Shown here: in pieces, positions 1 through 5,959 of the stretch
Layout of the letters: every line of letters begins with the position of its first letter
Position numbering within the stretch: position 1 is the stretch's first letter
Assembly: GCA_030833305.1 (NCBI GenBank)
Contig: JAURHL010000068.1
Span: 1-9,577 of the forward strand
Source of the DNA: Acidimicrobiales bacterium
Lineage (GTDB): Bacteria > Actinomycetota > Acidimicrobiia > Acidimicrobiales > Ilumatobacteraceae
Length of the DNA: 9,577 bases
Reading direction: 5' to 3'
The notes under the pieces: generated by a model
The model's database searches: none
What the model was told of the DNA's origin: nothing
The model's input: only the letters and a program-made list of their open reading frames with translations
Program-made: the position numbers and the translations under genes

Positions 1-1
1 G

Positions 2-418
2 GGCCGGATCACGTGGGGAACGTATTGGACCTGGGACGCCCGCCTCACCACCACGGCCTTTTTGTTCGTCACGTACGTGGGGTATCTCGCGGTGCGCGGA
101 CTGGGTGGCTCGCATCACCAACGTGCCCGCCGTAGTGCGGTGCTGGCACTCCTGGCCGTGCTCGAGATCCCCTTGGTGCACTTCTCGGTCCGACTCTGGA
201 ACACGCTCCATCAAGAGGCCAGCGTCGCCGGTCGGGGCACCGACGTCACCATGGACGGACTGATGTTGTTCAGTCTCTTCTTGGGCGTCATCGTCTTCAC
301 CCTCATGTACGTCTGGTTGGTCCTGCACCGTCAACGTGCGTTGGCCCTGCAGGACATGGTCGAGGACTCCGGACTCGACGCCGCGCTGGCGGCGCGTCGA
401 GCCGAGGCGGTGGTCTGA
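2..418 (+). CDS. ccmC: CcmC haem exporter component, 5'-truncated by window edge
   Basis: This is the C-terminal 138 residues of CcmC, the membrane protein that presents haem to CcmE on the outer face of the cytoplasmic membrane. The reading frame is open from base 2, so the start lies left of the window. The visible part begins inside the tryptophan-rich haem-handling motif (WGTYWTWDAR, visible residues 5-14). The conserved segment IPLVHFSVRLWNTLHQ follows, and its His at visible residue 60 corresponds to the second haem-ligand histidine of the family. Hydrophobic stretches flank these motifs, and the tail after the last membrane segment is charged and cytoplasmic. The family is usually about 230-250 residues, so roughly 100 are missing. 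The stop overlaps the ccmD start (TGATG). ccmA and ccmB would be expected just upstream; that is inference. The identification is firm from the motif pair and from the ccmDEFGHI genes downstream. Confidence 0.95.
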   Translation, partial: GRITWGTYWTWDARLTTTAFLFVTYVGYLAVRGLGGSHHQRARRSAVLALLAVLEIPLVHFSVRLWNTLHQEASVAGRGTDVTMDGLMLFSLFLGVIVFTLMYVWLVLHRQRALALQDMVEDSGLDAALAARRAEAVV

Positions 419-552
419 TGGACGACCTCGGCTTCATCCTCGGCAGTTACGTCGTGACGTTCGGGTCGATCTCGTTGTACGTGGCTTCGGTGGTGCGACG
501 TTCCCGTCGTGCCGGTCGCGATGTCCCGCGCGAACAAAGGCCCTGGACGTGA
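418..552 (+). CDS. ccmD: CcmD small membrane protein
   Basis: This 44-residue protein is easily missed by gene callers. It has one membrane segment (about residues 8-26), the conserved Tyr before it and another near its end (Y11, Y21), and a strongly basic stretch after it (RRSRRAGR, 27-34). That is the CcmD layout: in studied systems CcmD stabilises the CcmC-CcmE-haem complex and helps release holo-CcmE. The ATG at 418 shares its A with the ccmC stop. A GAGG at 404-407 lies 10 bases upstream, and translational coupling is likely. The TGA at 550-552 overlaps the ccmE GTG start at 549. Sequence conservation in CcmD is low, so the call rests on size, topology and its position exactly between ccmC and ccmE. 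Confidence 0.9.
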   Translation: MDDLGFILGSYVVTFGSISLYVASVVRRSRRAGRDVPREQRPWT

Positions 553-1070
553 CCGACGATCCGCAGCGCATCGGTTCGTCCGACGATGCCGAAGCCGACA
601 TCGATCTCAGCCCACGGGCGACGTCCCCGGTTCCGTCGCGCAAGCGCCGGCCGTGGGGTGCGATCGCGGTCTTGGTGGTGGTCGTGGGTGCCGGCTTCGT
701 GGTGATCACCAAGTTCCTCACCTCCGCGGTCGACTACTACTGCAACGTCGACGAAATCGGGCAGAAGGACGGCTGCGACGCCGGCCGACGCCTGCGCGTG
801 CAGGGCGTGGTCGACGCGGGATCGGTGGCCGACGACGGCACCGTCACGGTGTTCGACGTGTCGTTCAACGGCGAGACCATTCCCGTTCGCTACGAAGGTG
901 ACCCGGGCGGCATCTTCAAGGAGTGCATCCCGGTGGTGGTTCACGGCGTGTTGAAGGACGGCACCTTCCTCGGTGATCGCATCGAAGTGAAGCATTCCAA
1001 CGAGTACGAAGCGGAGAACCCCGATCGGGTGGACGAGCCGGAGGACGGCGAGTGCTCGCAGTCAGCCTGA
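549..1070 (+). CDS. ccmE: CcmE haem chaperone
   Basis: CcmE carries haem covalently in the periplasm-equivalent space and passes it to CcmF. The 173-residue protein has a long charged cytoplasmic N-terminus (1-35), one membrane anchor (36-57) and an outer beta-barrel domain. Near its end is HSNEY (149-153), the HxxxY haem-binding motif, with H149 the expected covalent attachment site. Y153 is the conserved axial-ligand tyrosine. A start at GTG 549 was chosen because AAAGG (536-540) sits 8 bases upstream and the codon overlaps the ccmD stop. The unusual part is four cysteines in the outer domain (C65, C76, C126, C169). C65 and C76 lie just after the anchor, before the RRLRVQGVV strand, where typical CcmE has none. 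The variable C-terminal tail after residue 154 is acidic. Confidence 0.95.
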   Translation: MTDDPQRIGSSDDAEADIDLSPRATSPVPSRKRRPWGAIAVLVVVVGAGFVVITKFLTSAVDYYCNVDEIGQKDGCDAGRRLRVQGVVDAGSVADDGTVTVFDVSFNGETIPVRYEGDPGGIFKECIPVVVHGVLKDGTFLGDRIEVKHSNEYEAENPDRVDEPEDGECSQSA

Positions 1071-3016
1071 ACGCCGCCGTCGGACGCGGGGCGATCCTTC
1101 TCGGTGTTCTCACCTGCATCGCCGGGATCGCCATCACGATCGCCGGTGTGCGTCGCCACGATCACAAGGCGTTGAAGTCGTCGATCCGTTATGCCTACGT
1201 GGTGTTCTTCGCCGCCCTCGTGGCGTTCCTCGTGATGGAACGCGCGTTGATCACCCGTGACTTCTCGTTGTTGTACGTGCAAGAGCACGGCTCGCGCGAC
1301 ACGCCGTTCCTGTACAACGTCACCACGCTGTGGAGCGCCCTCGAGGGCTCGATCTTGTTGTGGATCCTGGTGCTCGCGGGTTTCATCGCCGCCGTGGCCC
1401 GCAAGTTCCGTGCGCGCGTGGGCGACGAACTACTGGCCTGGGCCATGGTGTTCATGTTCGCCGTGGGCCTCTTCTTCTTCCTGCTGGCGTTCGGGCCGGC
1501 CAATCCGTTCGTCACCGGTCCGGTCGGTGTCACCGATGGCCCCGGACCCAACCCGTTGCTGCAGAACCACATCCTCGTGTTGTTCCATCCGCCGATCCTC
1601 TACATCGGCTACGTCGGCTTCACCGTGCCGTTCGCGTTCGCCATGGCGGCGTTGGTGACGGGCCGCGTGGGCGAGGGTTGGTTGCTCGAGACGCGGCGTT
1701 GGACCTTGTACTCGTGGGGCTTTCTCACCGTCGGAATCATCCTGGGCAGCTGGTGGAGTTACGAGGTGCTCGGTTGGGGTGGCGTCTGGGTGTGGGACCC
1801 GGTGGAGAACGCCAGTTTCCTTCCGTGGCTCACCGGCACCGCGTATCTGCACTCGGTCTTGGTGCAGGAACGCCGTGGCATGTTGCGGGTCTGGAACCTG
1901 TCGTTGGTGGTGGCCACGTTCAGCCTCACGATCCTGGGCACCTTCCTCACGCGTTCCGGCGTGATCAACAGCGTGCACGCGTTCAGCGAGGGCAGCGTGG
2001 GTCCGTGGCTGCTGGCTTTCTTCGCCATCGTGGTTCTGTCGTCGGTGATCCTCATCGGTTGGCGTGGCGAACGACTCCGTTCACCGGGATCCATCGACTC
2101 CCCGTTCAGTCGCGAGGGAGCGTTCCTGGCCAACAACGTCGTCTTCAGCATCTTCGCGTTCGTCGTGCTGTTGGGCACCGTCTTCCCGCTCGTCGTCGAG
2201 GTGCTCGATGATCGACGGTTGGTGGTGGGCTCGCCGTTCTTCGACCGCATGACCAAACCGATCGGCCTGACCCTGCTCTTCCTGATGGCCGTGGCCCCGG
2301 TGCTGCCGTGGCGCAAGGCCAGTCAGGAAGTGTTGCGCGATCGACTGTTCTGGCCGGCGGTCTGTGGTGTCGGTGCGCTGGTCTTCGCCGTCGCCACGGG
2401 ATCGGGTGGCTGGGCCCCGTTGTCGGCGTTCGCCCTGGGGGGATTCGCCGCCGGTGCCGCCTTGCGTCAGGTGGCGTTGGCGACCCGTCGTCAGGGTTGG
2501 CGGGGCTTCGTGGGTCGGGCCAACGGCGGCATGATCGTTCACCTCGGCGTGATCGTGATCTCGGTCGCGCTGGCCGCTTCGGGTGGGTTCACCCGTAGCC
2601 AGGAGTTCGTGATGAAGGTCGGTGACCGGGTGGAGTTCTCCGGTCACTCGTTCACTTTCGAGGGTCTGTCGGTCGAGAGCGACGACGTGAAGGCGTCGGT
2701 CAAGGCCGCCGTGCGGATCGACGACGGTCCCGTCTACGAACCCCGACGCAGCAAGTACGTCAAGCAAGGCATGGACATCGGAACACCGAGCGTGAAAACC
2801 GGCGCCCGCCACGACATCTATCTCACTCTCGAGGGAACGGTGCGTCCCGACGACACCACCGCGCGCATCAAGGTGCTCATCAAGCCGTTGATCCTGTGGC
2901 TGTGGATCGGAGGAGGTCTGATGGCGTTGGGCACCGTTTTGTCGGCGTTCCCGGGATCGCGGCGTCGTCCGACCGCACCGGTGTCCGACGGACTCACCGA
3001 GGTGGCCCGTGTCTGA
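1052..3016 (+). CDS. ccmF: CcmF haem lyase subunit
   Basis: CcmF is the large membrane subunit of the cytochrome c haem lyase and attaches haem to reduced CxxCH motifs of apocytochromes. The 654 residues match the usual length of about 650 and are strongly hydrophobic, with many membrane segments. The WWD motif runs from W234 through WGGVWVWDPVENASF (W242, D249). The four conserved histidines reported for E. coli CcmF (H173, H261, H303, H491) appear here at H179 (FHPP), H267 (YLHS), H309 (SVHAF) and H497 (IVHLG), a constant offset of six, which is strong evidence of full function. A large outer domain precedes the last membrane segment (about 615-632). The GTG at 1052 was chosen because GAGG (1041-1044) is 7 bases before it; it overlaps ccmE by 19 bases. 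The stop overlaps ccmG by 8 bases. Confidence 0.97.
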   Translation: MLAVSLNAAVGRGAILLGVLTCIAGIAITIAGVRRHDHKALKSSIRYAYVVFFAALVAFLVMERALITRDFSLLYVQEHGSRDTPFLYNVTTLWSALEGSILLWILVLAGFIAAVARKFRARVGDELLAWAMVFMFAVGLFFFLLAFGPANPFVTGPVGVTDGPGPNPLLQNHILVLFHPPILYIGYVGFTVPFAFAMAALVTGRVGEGWLLETRRWTLYSWGFLTVGIILGSWWSYEVLGWGGVWVWDPVENASFLPWLTGTAYLHSVLVQERRGMLRVWNLSLVVATFSLTILGTFLTRSGVINSVHAFSEGSVGPWLLAFFAIVVLSSVILIGWRGERLRSPGSIDSPFSREGAFLANNVVFSIFAFVVLLGTVFPLVVEVLDDRRLVVGSPFFDRMTKPIGLTLLFLMAVAPVLPWRKASQEVLRDRLFWPAVCGVGALVFAVATGSGGWAPLSAFALGGFAAGAALRQVALATRRQGWRGFVGRANGGMIVHLGVIVISVALAASGGFTRSQEFVMKVGDRVEFSGHSFTFEGLSVESDDVKASVKAAVRIDDGPVYEPRRSKYVKQGMDIGTPSVKTGARHDIYLTLEGTVRPDDTTARIKVLIKPLILWLWIGGGLMALGTVLSAFPGSRRRPTAPVSDGLTEVARV

Positions 3017-3569
3017 GCGTCGATCGTCCGTGGCGCGCACGGTGGCGGTGGGCGCCATCGCGGTGGCCGTCTTCTTCGTCGCCTTGCTGGTGGTGGCCTT
3101 CAACAAGGACGTCACCACCACCGACACCCCGCTCCTGATGAAGCCGGCTCCGCGCGTGGTGAGCACCACCTACGACGGTGAAACCTTCGATCTGTCGCGT
3201 CGCCGCGGTTCGTGGGTGGTGCTGAACTTCTTCAATTCCACCTGCGTGCCGTGCAAGCGCGAGCATCCCGAATTGGTGAAATTCCACGAGACGCAGTCGG
3301 CTCTCGGGGGCACGGGCGCCGAGCTGTACACCATCGTGAACGACGACGACGAGGAGGCGGTGCGGGCGTTCTTCGAACAGCAGGGGGGCGGCTGGCCGAT
3401 CGTGCGCGACGACGATGCCAGCATCTCGGTGGACTTCGGCGTGGCCAAGGTGCCCGAGACCTGGTTGATCAGTCCCACGGGAGTGGTGGCGCAGCGCTTC
3501 ACCGGACAGGTGACGGCCGAATTGTTGGGCGAGGCGATCGCCTCGATGTCGGCGGAGCCCGCGCGATGA
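3009..3569 (+). CDS. ccmG: CcmG membrane-anchored thioredoxin-like reductase
   Basis: CcmG (DsbE) reduces the disulfide of apocytochrome c or of CcmH before haem attachment. The 186-residue protein has an uncleaved N-terminal anchor (about 11-31) and an AhpC/TSA-type thioredoxin fold facing outward. The active site is NSTCVPCKREHPE with the redox pair C79 and C82. The conserved cis-proline loop is KVPETWLIS (P149), close to the TPET loop of the family. The acidic stretch NDDDEE (111-116) lies in the insertion region typical of CcmG. The GTG at 3009 has GAGG (2999-3002) 6 bases upstream and overlaps the ccmF stop; no better start exists before the anchor. Electrons would be expected from CcdA or DsbD, not seen in this window. 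Confidence 0.94.
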   Translation: MSERRSSVARTVAVGAIAVAVFFVALLVVAFNKDVTTTDTPLLMKPAPRVVSTTYDGETFDLSRRRGSWVVLNFFNSTCVPCKREHPELVKFHETQSALGGTGAELYTIVNDDDEEAVRAFFEQQGGGWPIVRDDDASISVDFGVAKVPETWLISPTGVVAQRFTGQVTAELLGEAIASMSAEPAR

Positions 3570-4060
3570 GCTCCTCGTCCTTCAATCGTGCGATCAAGCG
3601 TTGGCCCTCGTGGCTGGTATTGCTGGTGCTGACCGTCGTGATGTTGGCCATCGGCATCGGACGGAATTCCGGTCCGTCCACCGCCGAGGAACGCATCGAC
3701 GCCATCGCCCAGCGTCTGGCTTGCCCCACGTGCGACGGTGAGAGCGTGTACGAGTCGCGGGGTTCGGCGTCGCAGGCGATTCGTCAGGAGATCGCGCGTC
3801 AGGTGGCGGCCGGCCAAGCGAGCGACGACCAGATCGTGGCCGCCATCGACGACAGCTACGAAGCCGATCTGCGACTCGTCCCCGACGCCGAGGGTCTGGA
3901 AGCGGTCATCTGGATCGTGCCGGTGGTCGCCGCGGTCCTTGCCATCGCGGTGTTGGCGTTCGTGTTCCGCCGTTGGCGCGACGAGGGCGCTCTCGTGCCC
4001 ACCGACGACGAGCGCTCGCTGGTGGAGAAAGCCATGCGCGACTCGGAGCCCTCGACGTGA
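3566..4060 (+). CDS. ccmH: CcmH apocytochrome thiol oxidoreductase
   Basis: CcmH binds and resolves apocytochrome cysteines beside CcmG and works in the lyase with CcmF. The 164-residue protein has an N-terminal membrane anchor (15-31), a helical outer domain with the pair C53/C56, and a second membrane segment (112-134) followed by a short cytoplasmic tail. The active-site stretch is LACPTCDGESVYES. Most family members read LRCxxCQxxS, so the Arg before the first Cys and the Gln after the second are changed to Ala and Asp. The rest of the domain (QAIRQEIARQVAAG, about 70-83) fits the family well. The ATG at 3566 overlaps the ccmG stop (ATGA), with GGAG (3554-3557) 8 bases upstream. This is the short CcmH form, with the CcmI part encoded separately next door, unlike the fused E. 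coli CcmH. Confidence 0.9.
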   Translation: MSSSSFNRAIKRWPSWLVLLVLTVVMLAIGIGRNSGPSTAEERIDAIAQRLACPTCDGESVYESRGSASQAIRQEIARQVAAGQASDDQIVAAIDDSYEADLRLVPDAEGLEAVIWIVPVVAAVLAIAVLAFVFRRWRDEGALVPTDDERSLVEKAMRDSEPST

Positions 4061-4794
4061 GCAAGCGCGAGCGAATCGAGGAGGAGAAGCGGTTCCTGTT
4101 CGAGTCGTTGGCCGATCTCGAGCGTGAACACGCCGCCGGTGACGTCGACGAGCACGACTACGTCGCGTTGAAGGATTCCTACACCGCACGCGCGGCGCGA
4201 TTGATCGCCGAACTCGACGCGACGCCCGACGAGAAGTCCCGCACTCGTCGGCCCCGCAACATCGTCTGGGCCGTGTCCGTGCTGGTGTTGGCGGTGGTGA
4301 GCGGAGTTCTGGTGGCCGGCAACAGCGGTGAACGACGCACCGGACAGGTGATGACCGGCACCGTCGACGACGGCAGTGTCAGTTCCTTGTTGGTGCAGGC
4401 CCGGTCGATGGGAATGTCCGACATCCCCGCGGTGCTGGATCTGTATTCGCGCGTGCTGGCGATCGAGCCCGACAACATCGAGGCCCTCACGTACTTCGGG
4501 TGGTACAGCGTTCTCTCGGCCACTCAGGAGTCGGACCAAGCACGAGCGGCCGAACGTTTGGAATCCGGATTGGTGTTGATGCGGCAGGCGACCATCGCCG
4601 ATTCCACGTATCCCGACGCGCACTGCTTCTTGGGCATCACTTTCTTCCGTTTCCTCGACGATCCGCAAGCGGCCGAGCCCGAGATCGACGCGTGTCTGGA
4701 ATCGAATCCGCCGGCCGAAGTGGCGACCTTGGTGGAGGGACTGGCTGATCAGGTCGACGAGGCCATCACCGGCACGACGACCGTTGCGCCCTGA
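4057..4794 (+). CDS. ccmI: CcmI-like TPR protein of cytochrome c maturation
   Basis: CcmI (CycH) is the apocytochrome c chaperone of the haem lyase complex. This 245-residue protein starts with a helical, charged domain (1-55) with the pattern LADLEREHAAGDVDEHDY, which resembles the N-terminal region of CcmI. A membrane segment follows (about 68-88). The rest is helical: one recognisable TPR-like unit (about 124-157, ending VLAIEPDNIEAL) and a second degenerate unit (about 163-217). Proteobacterial CcmI is longer with more TPRs, so this is a reduced form. The GTG at 4057 overlaps the ccmH stop, and GGAG (4045-4048) is 8 bases upstream. Being last in the operon supports the role. It could be a general TPR membrane protein, but position and the N-terminal pattern make CcmI the better reading. 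Confidence 0.78.
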   Translation: MSKRERIEEEKRFLFESLADLEREHAAGDVDEHDYVALKDSYTARAARLIAELDATPDEKSRTRRPRNIVWAVSVLVLAVVSGVLVAGNSGERRTGQVMTGTVDDGSVSSLLVQARSMGMSDIPAVLDLYSRVLAIEPDNIEALTYFGWYSVLSATQESDQARAAERLESGLVLMRQATIADSTYPDAHCFLGITFFRFLDDPQAAEPEIDACLESNPPAEVATLVEGLADQVDEAITGTTTVAP

Positions 4795-4797
4795 GGT

Positions 4798-5286
4798 TCA
4801 GTCGTCGGTGGGCGGGGCCCAGCAGGAGGCCTCGACGACCTCGTCACCGTGACGCGCCAGCACCCACACGGAACCCTTGCGCCAATCGGGCGCACCGATG
4901 ATCTCGGTGGTGCGTCGCTGAAGCGCCGCCATCACGTCGGGGATCACGTCACCGTGGCTGCAGAGCACCGAACCATTGGGAACCGAGGCGATGAGCCCGA
5001 GTGCTCCGTCGCGGTCGTACCCCTCGGCCAAGCGGTCGTCTCCGCTGACCGTCGAATGCAGTCGCGCGGCGAGTGGTTCGAGCGTCTGCAGGCAACGCGT
5101 GTAGGGGCTCGAGATCAGCAGGGCCGCGGAGTGGATCGACACCAGAGGGAACAACCGGTCGCAGACCTTGACCGCCTGGCGTCGACCCTTGCCGGTGAGA
5201 GGACGCACGCGATCGTCGCCGTTCCATGACGAACGATCGCCGGCCTTGGCGTGGCGAACGAGGTACACCGTGGAGGTCGTCGTCAC
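4798..5286 (-). CDS. sixA: SixA-type histidine phosphatase
   Basis: This is a short member of the histidine phosphatase superfamily (branch 1), 162 residues, close in size to E. coli SixA, which removes phosphate from phosphohistidine on signalling or PTS proteins. The catalytic signature RHAKAG gives R11 and the nucleophile H12. The second Arg is R64 in SSPYTR, and the second catalytic His is H111 in CSHGD. There is no signal peptide, so it is cytosolic. Other substrates such as nucleoside di/triphosphates are possible, since actinobacterial RHA proteins of this size are poorly studied; the exact substrate is not shown by the sequence. The GTG at 5286 has no Shine-Dalgarno but has TAGTTT 7 bases upstream, so a leaderless start is likely. 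The gene faces ccmI with 3 bp between the stops. Confidence 0.85.
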   Translation of the reverse strand: MTTTSTVYLVRHAKAGDRSSWNGDDRVRPLTGKGRRQAVKVCDRLFPLVSIHSAALLISSPYTRCLQTLEPLAARLHSTVSGDDRLAEGYDRDGALGLIASVPNGSVLCSHGDVIPDVMAALQRRTTEIIGAPDWRKGSVWVLARHGDEVVEASCWAPPTDD

Positions 5287-5293
5287 GCACCAG

Positions 5294-5299
5294 AAACTA
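5294..5299 (-). promoter_or_regulatory. Putative -10 box of leaderless sixA transcript
   Basis: On the minus strand these bases read TAGTTT, a TANNNT -10 hexamer, ending 7 bases before the GTG start of the phosphatase gene. No Shine-Dalgarno is present in between, which fits a leaderless message. I see no convincing -35 at 16-18 bases. It lies in the 61-bp divergent spacer (5287-5347) shared with the molybdoenzyme gene. Confidence 0.45.
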
Positions 5300-5335
5300 C
5301 CGACCTTCGGCGGTGCATCGACGTCGTTCGTGCGT

Positions 5336-5341
5336 CAGACT
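5336..5341 (+). promoter_or_regulatory. Putative -10 box of leaderless molybdoenzyme transcript
   Basis: CAGACT ends 6 bases before the ATG at 5348, and no Shine-Dalgarno lies between. It matches TANNNT except at the first base. The identical hexamer occurs 7 bases before the pdtaS start, which raises confidence a little. No -35 is evident. Confidence 0.35.
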
Positions 5342-5347
5342 TGCGAC

Positions 5348-5959
5348 ATGAGTTTCTTCGAGCGGAATCGCGAGGAGCTGAAGGCGAAGGGTTTCGACCA
5401 GTCGCGCTTGCCTCCGGGCCAGTACCTCACCGATCGTTTCCCCGTTCTTCACGTGGGAGACATCCCCAGTTACGCGCCGGGTGAATGGAATCTGTCCGTC
5501 GGTGGTCTGGTCGAGTCGCCGTTCGTCCTGGGTCTGGACGAGTTGAAAGCACTGCCGTCGGTCACTCTCACCTACGACATCCATTGCGTCACCAAGTGGA
5601 GCAAGTTCGACACCACCTGGACCGGCGTGCGGGTGCGCGATCTTTTCGCCATGGCCGGGGTGAAGCCCGAAGCCAGCCACGTGATGGAGCACGCCGAGTT
5701 CGGCTACACCACCAACGTGCCTCTGGCCGACATCACCACCGACGAGGCTTTGGTGGCGTACGCGTTCGAGGGCGAGGAGATCACGGCCGAGCACGGGGGC
5801 CCGGTGCGCATCGTCATCCCGCATCTGTACTTCTGGAAGAGCGCGAAGTGGGTGCGAGGTCTGGAACTGCGTTCGTCGGACGCCCCCGGATTCTGGGAGC
5901 GCAACGGTTATCACATGTACGCGGATCCGTTCCGCGAGCAGCGTTTCTGGAACGACTAG
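5348..5959 (+). CDS. Sulfite-oxidase-fold molybdopterin oxidoreductase, cytosolic
   Basis: The 203 residues form a single molybdopterin-binding domain of the sulfite oxidase/YedY (MsrP) fold. The motif DIHCVTKWSKFDTTWTGV contains C80, the expected cysteine ligand of molybdenum, and HGGPVRIVIPHLYFWKSAKW (149-168) matches the second cofactor-binding stretch. The dimerisation domain of true sulfite oxidases and a haem domain are absent. There is no Tat or Sec signal, so unlike MsrP it should act in the cytoplasm. The family is common in actinobacteria as 'sulfite oxidase-like oxidoreductase', with unknown substrate. The ATG at 5348 was chosen because the alignable part (QYLTDRFPVLHVGDIP) starts soon after it, and upstream codons cross the divergent spacer. 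No redox partner or cofactor gene is adjacent. Its TAG overlaps the mrp stop. Confidence 0.88.
   Translation: MSFFERNREELKAKGFDQSRLPPGQYLTDRFPVLHVGDIPSYAPGEWNLSVGGLVESPFVLGLDELKALPSVTLTYDIHCVTKWSKFDTTWTGVRVRDLFAMAGVKPEASHVMEHAEFGYTTNVPLADITTDEALVAYAFEGEEITAEHGGPVRIVIPHLYFWKSAKWVRGLELRSSDAPGFWERNGYHMYADPFREQRFWND

Noticed and set aside
336..548. Upstream extension of the ccmE frame
   Set aside because: The extra N-terminal sequence is Arg-rich and overlaps ccmC and ccmD in another frame. GTG 549 with AAAGG upstream fits the family and the operon overlaps.
2081..3169. Long minus-strand open frame (362 codons) opposite ccmF
   Set aside because: It is rich in Arg, His, Gln and Thr with no recognisable domain and lies wholly opposite well-supported ccmF/ccmG. 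It is a typical GC-rich antisense shadow.
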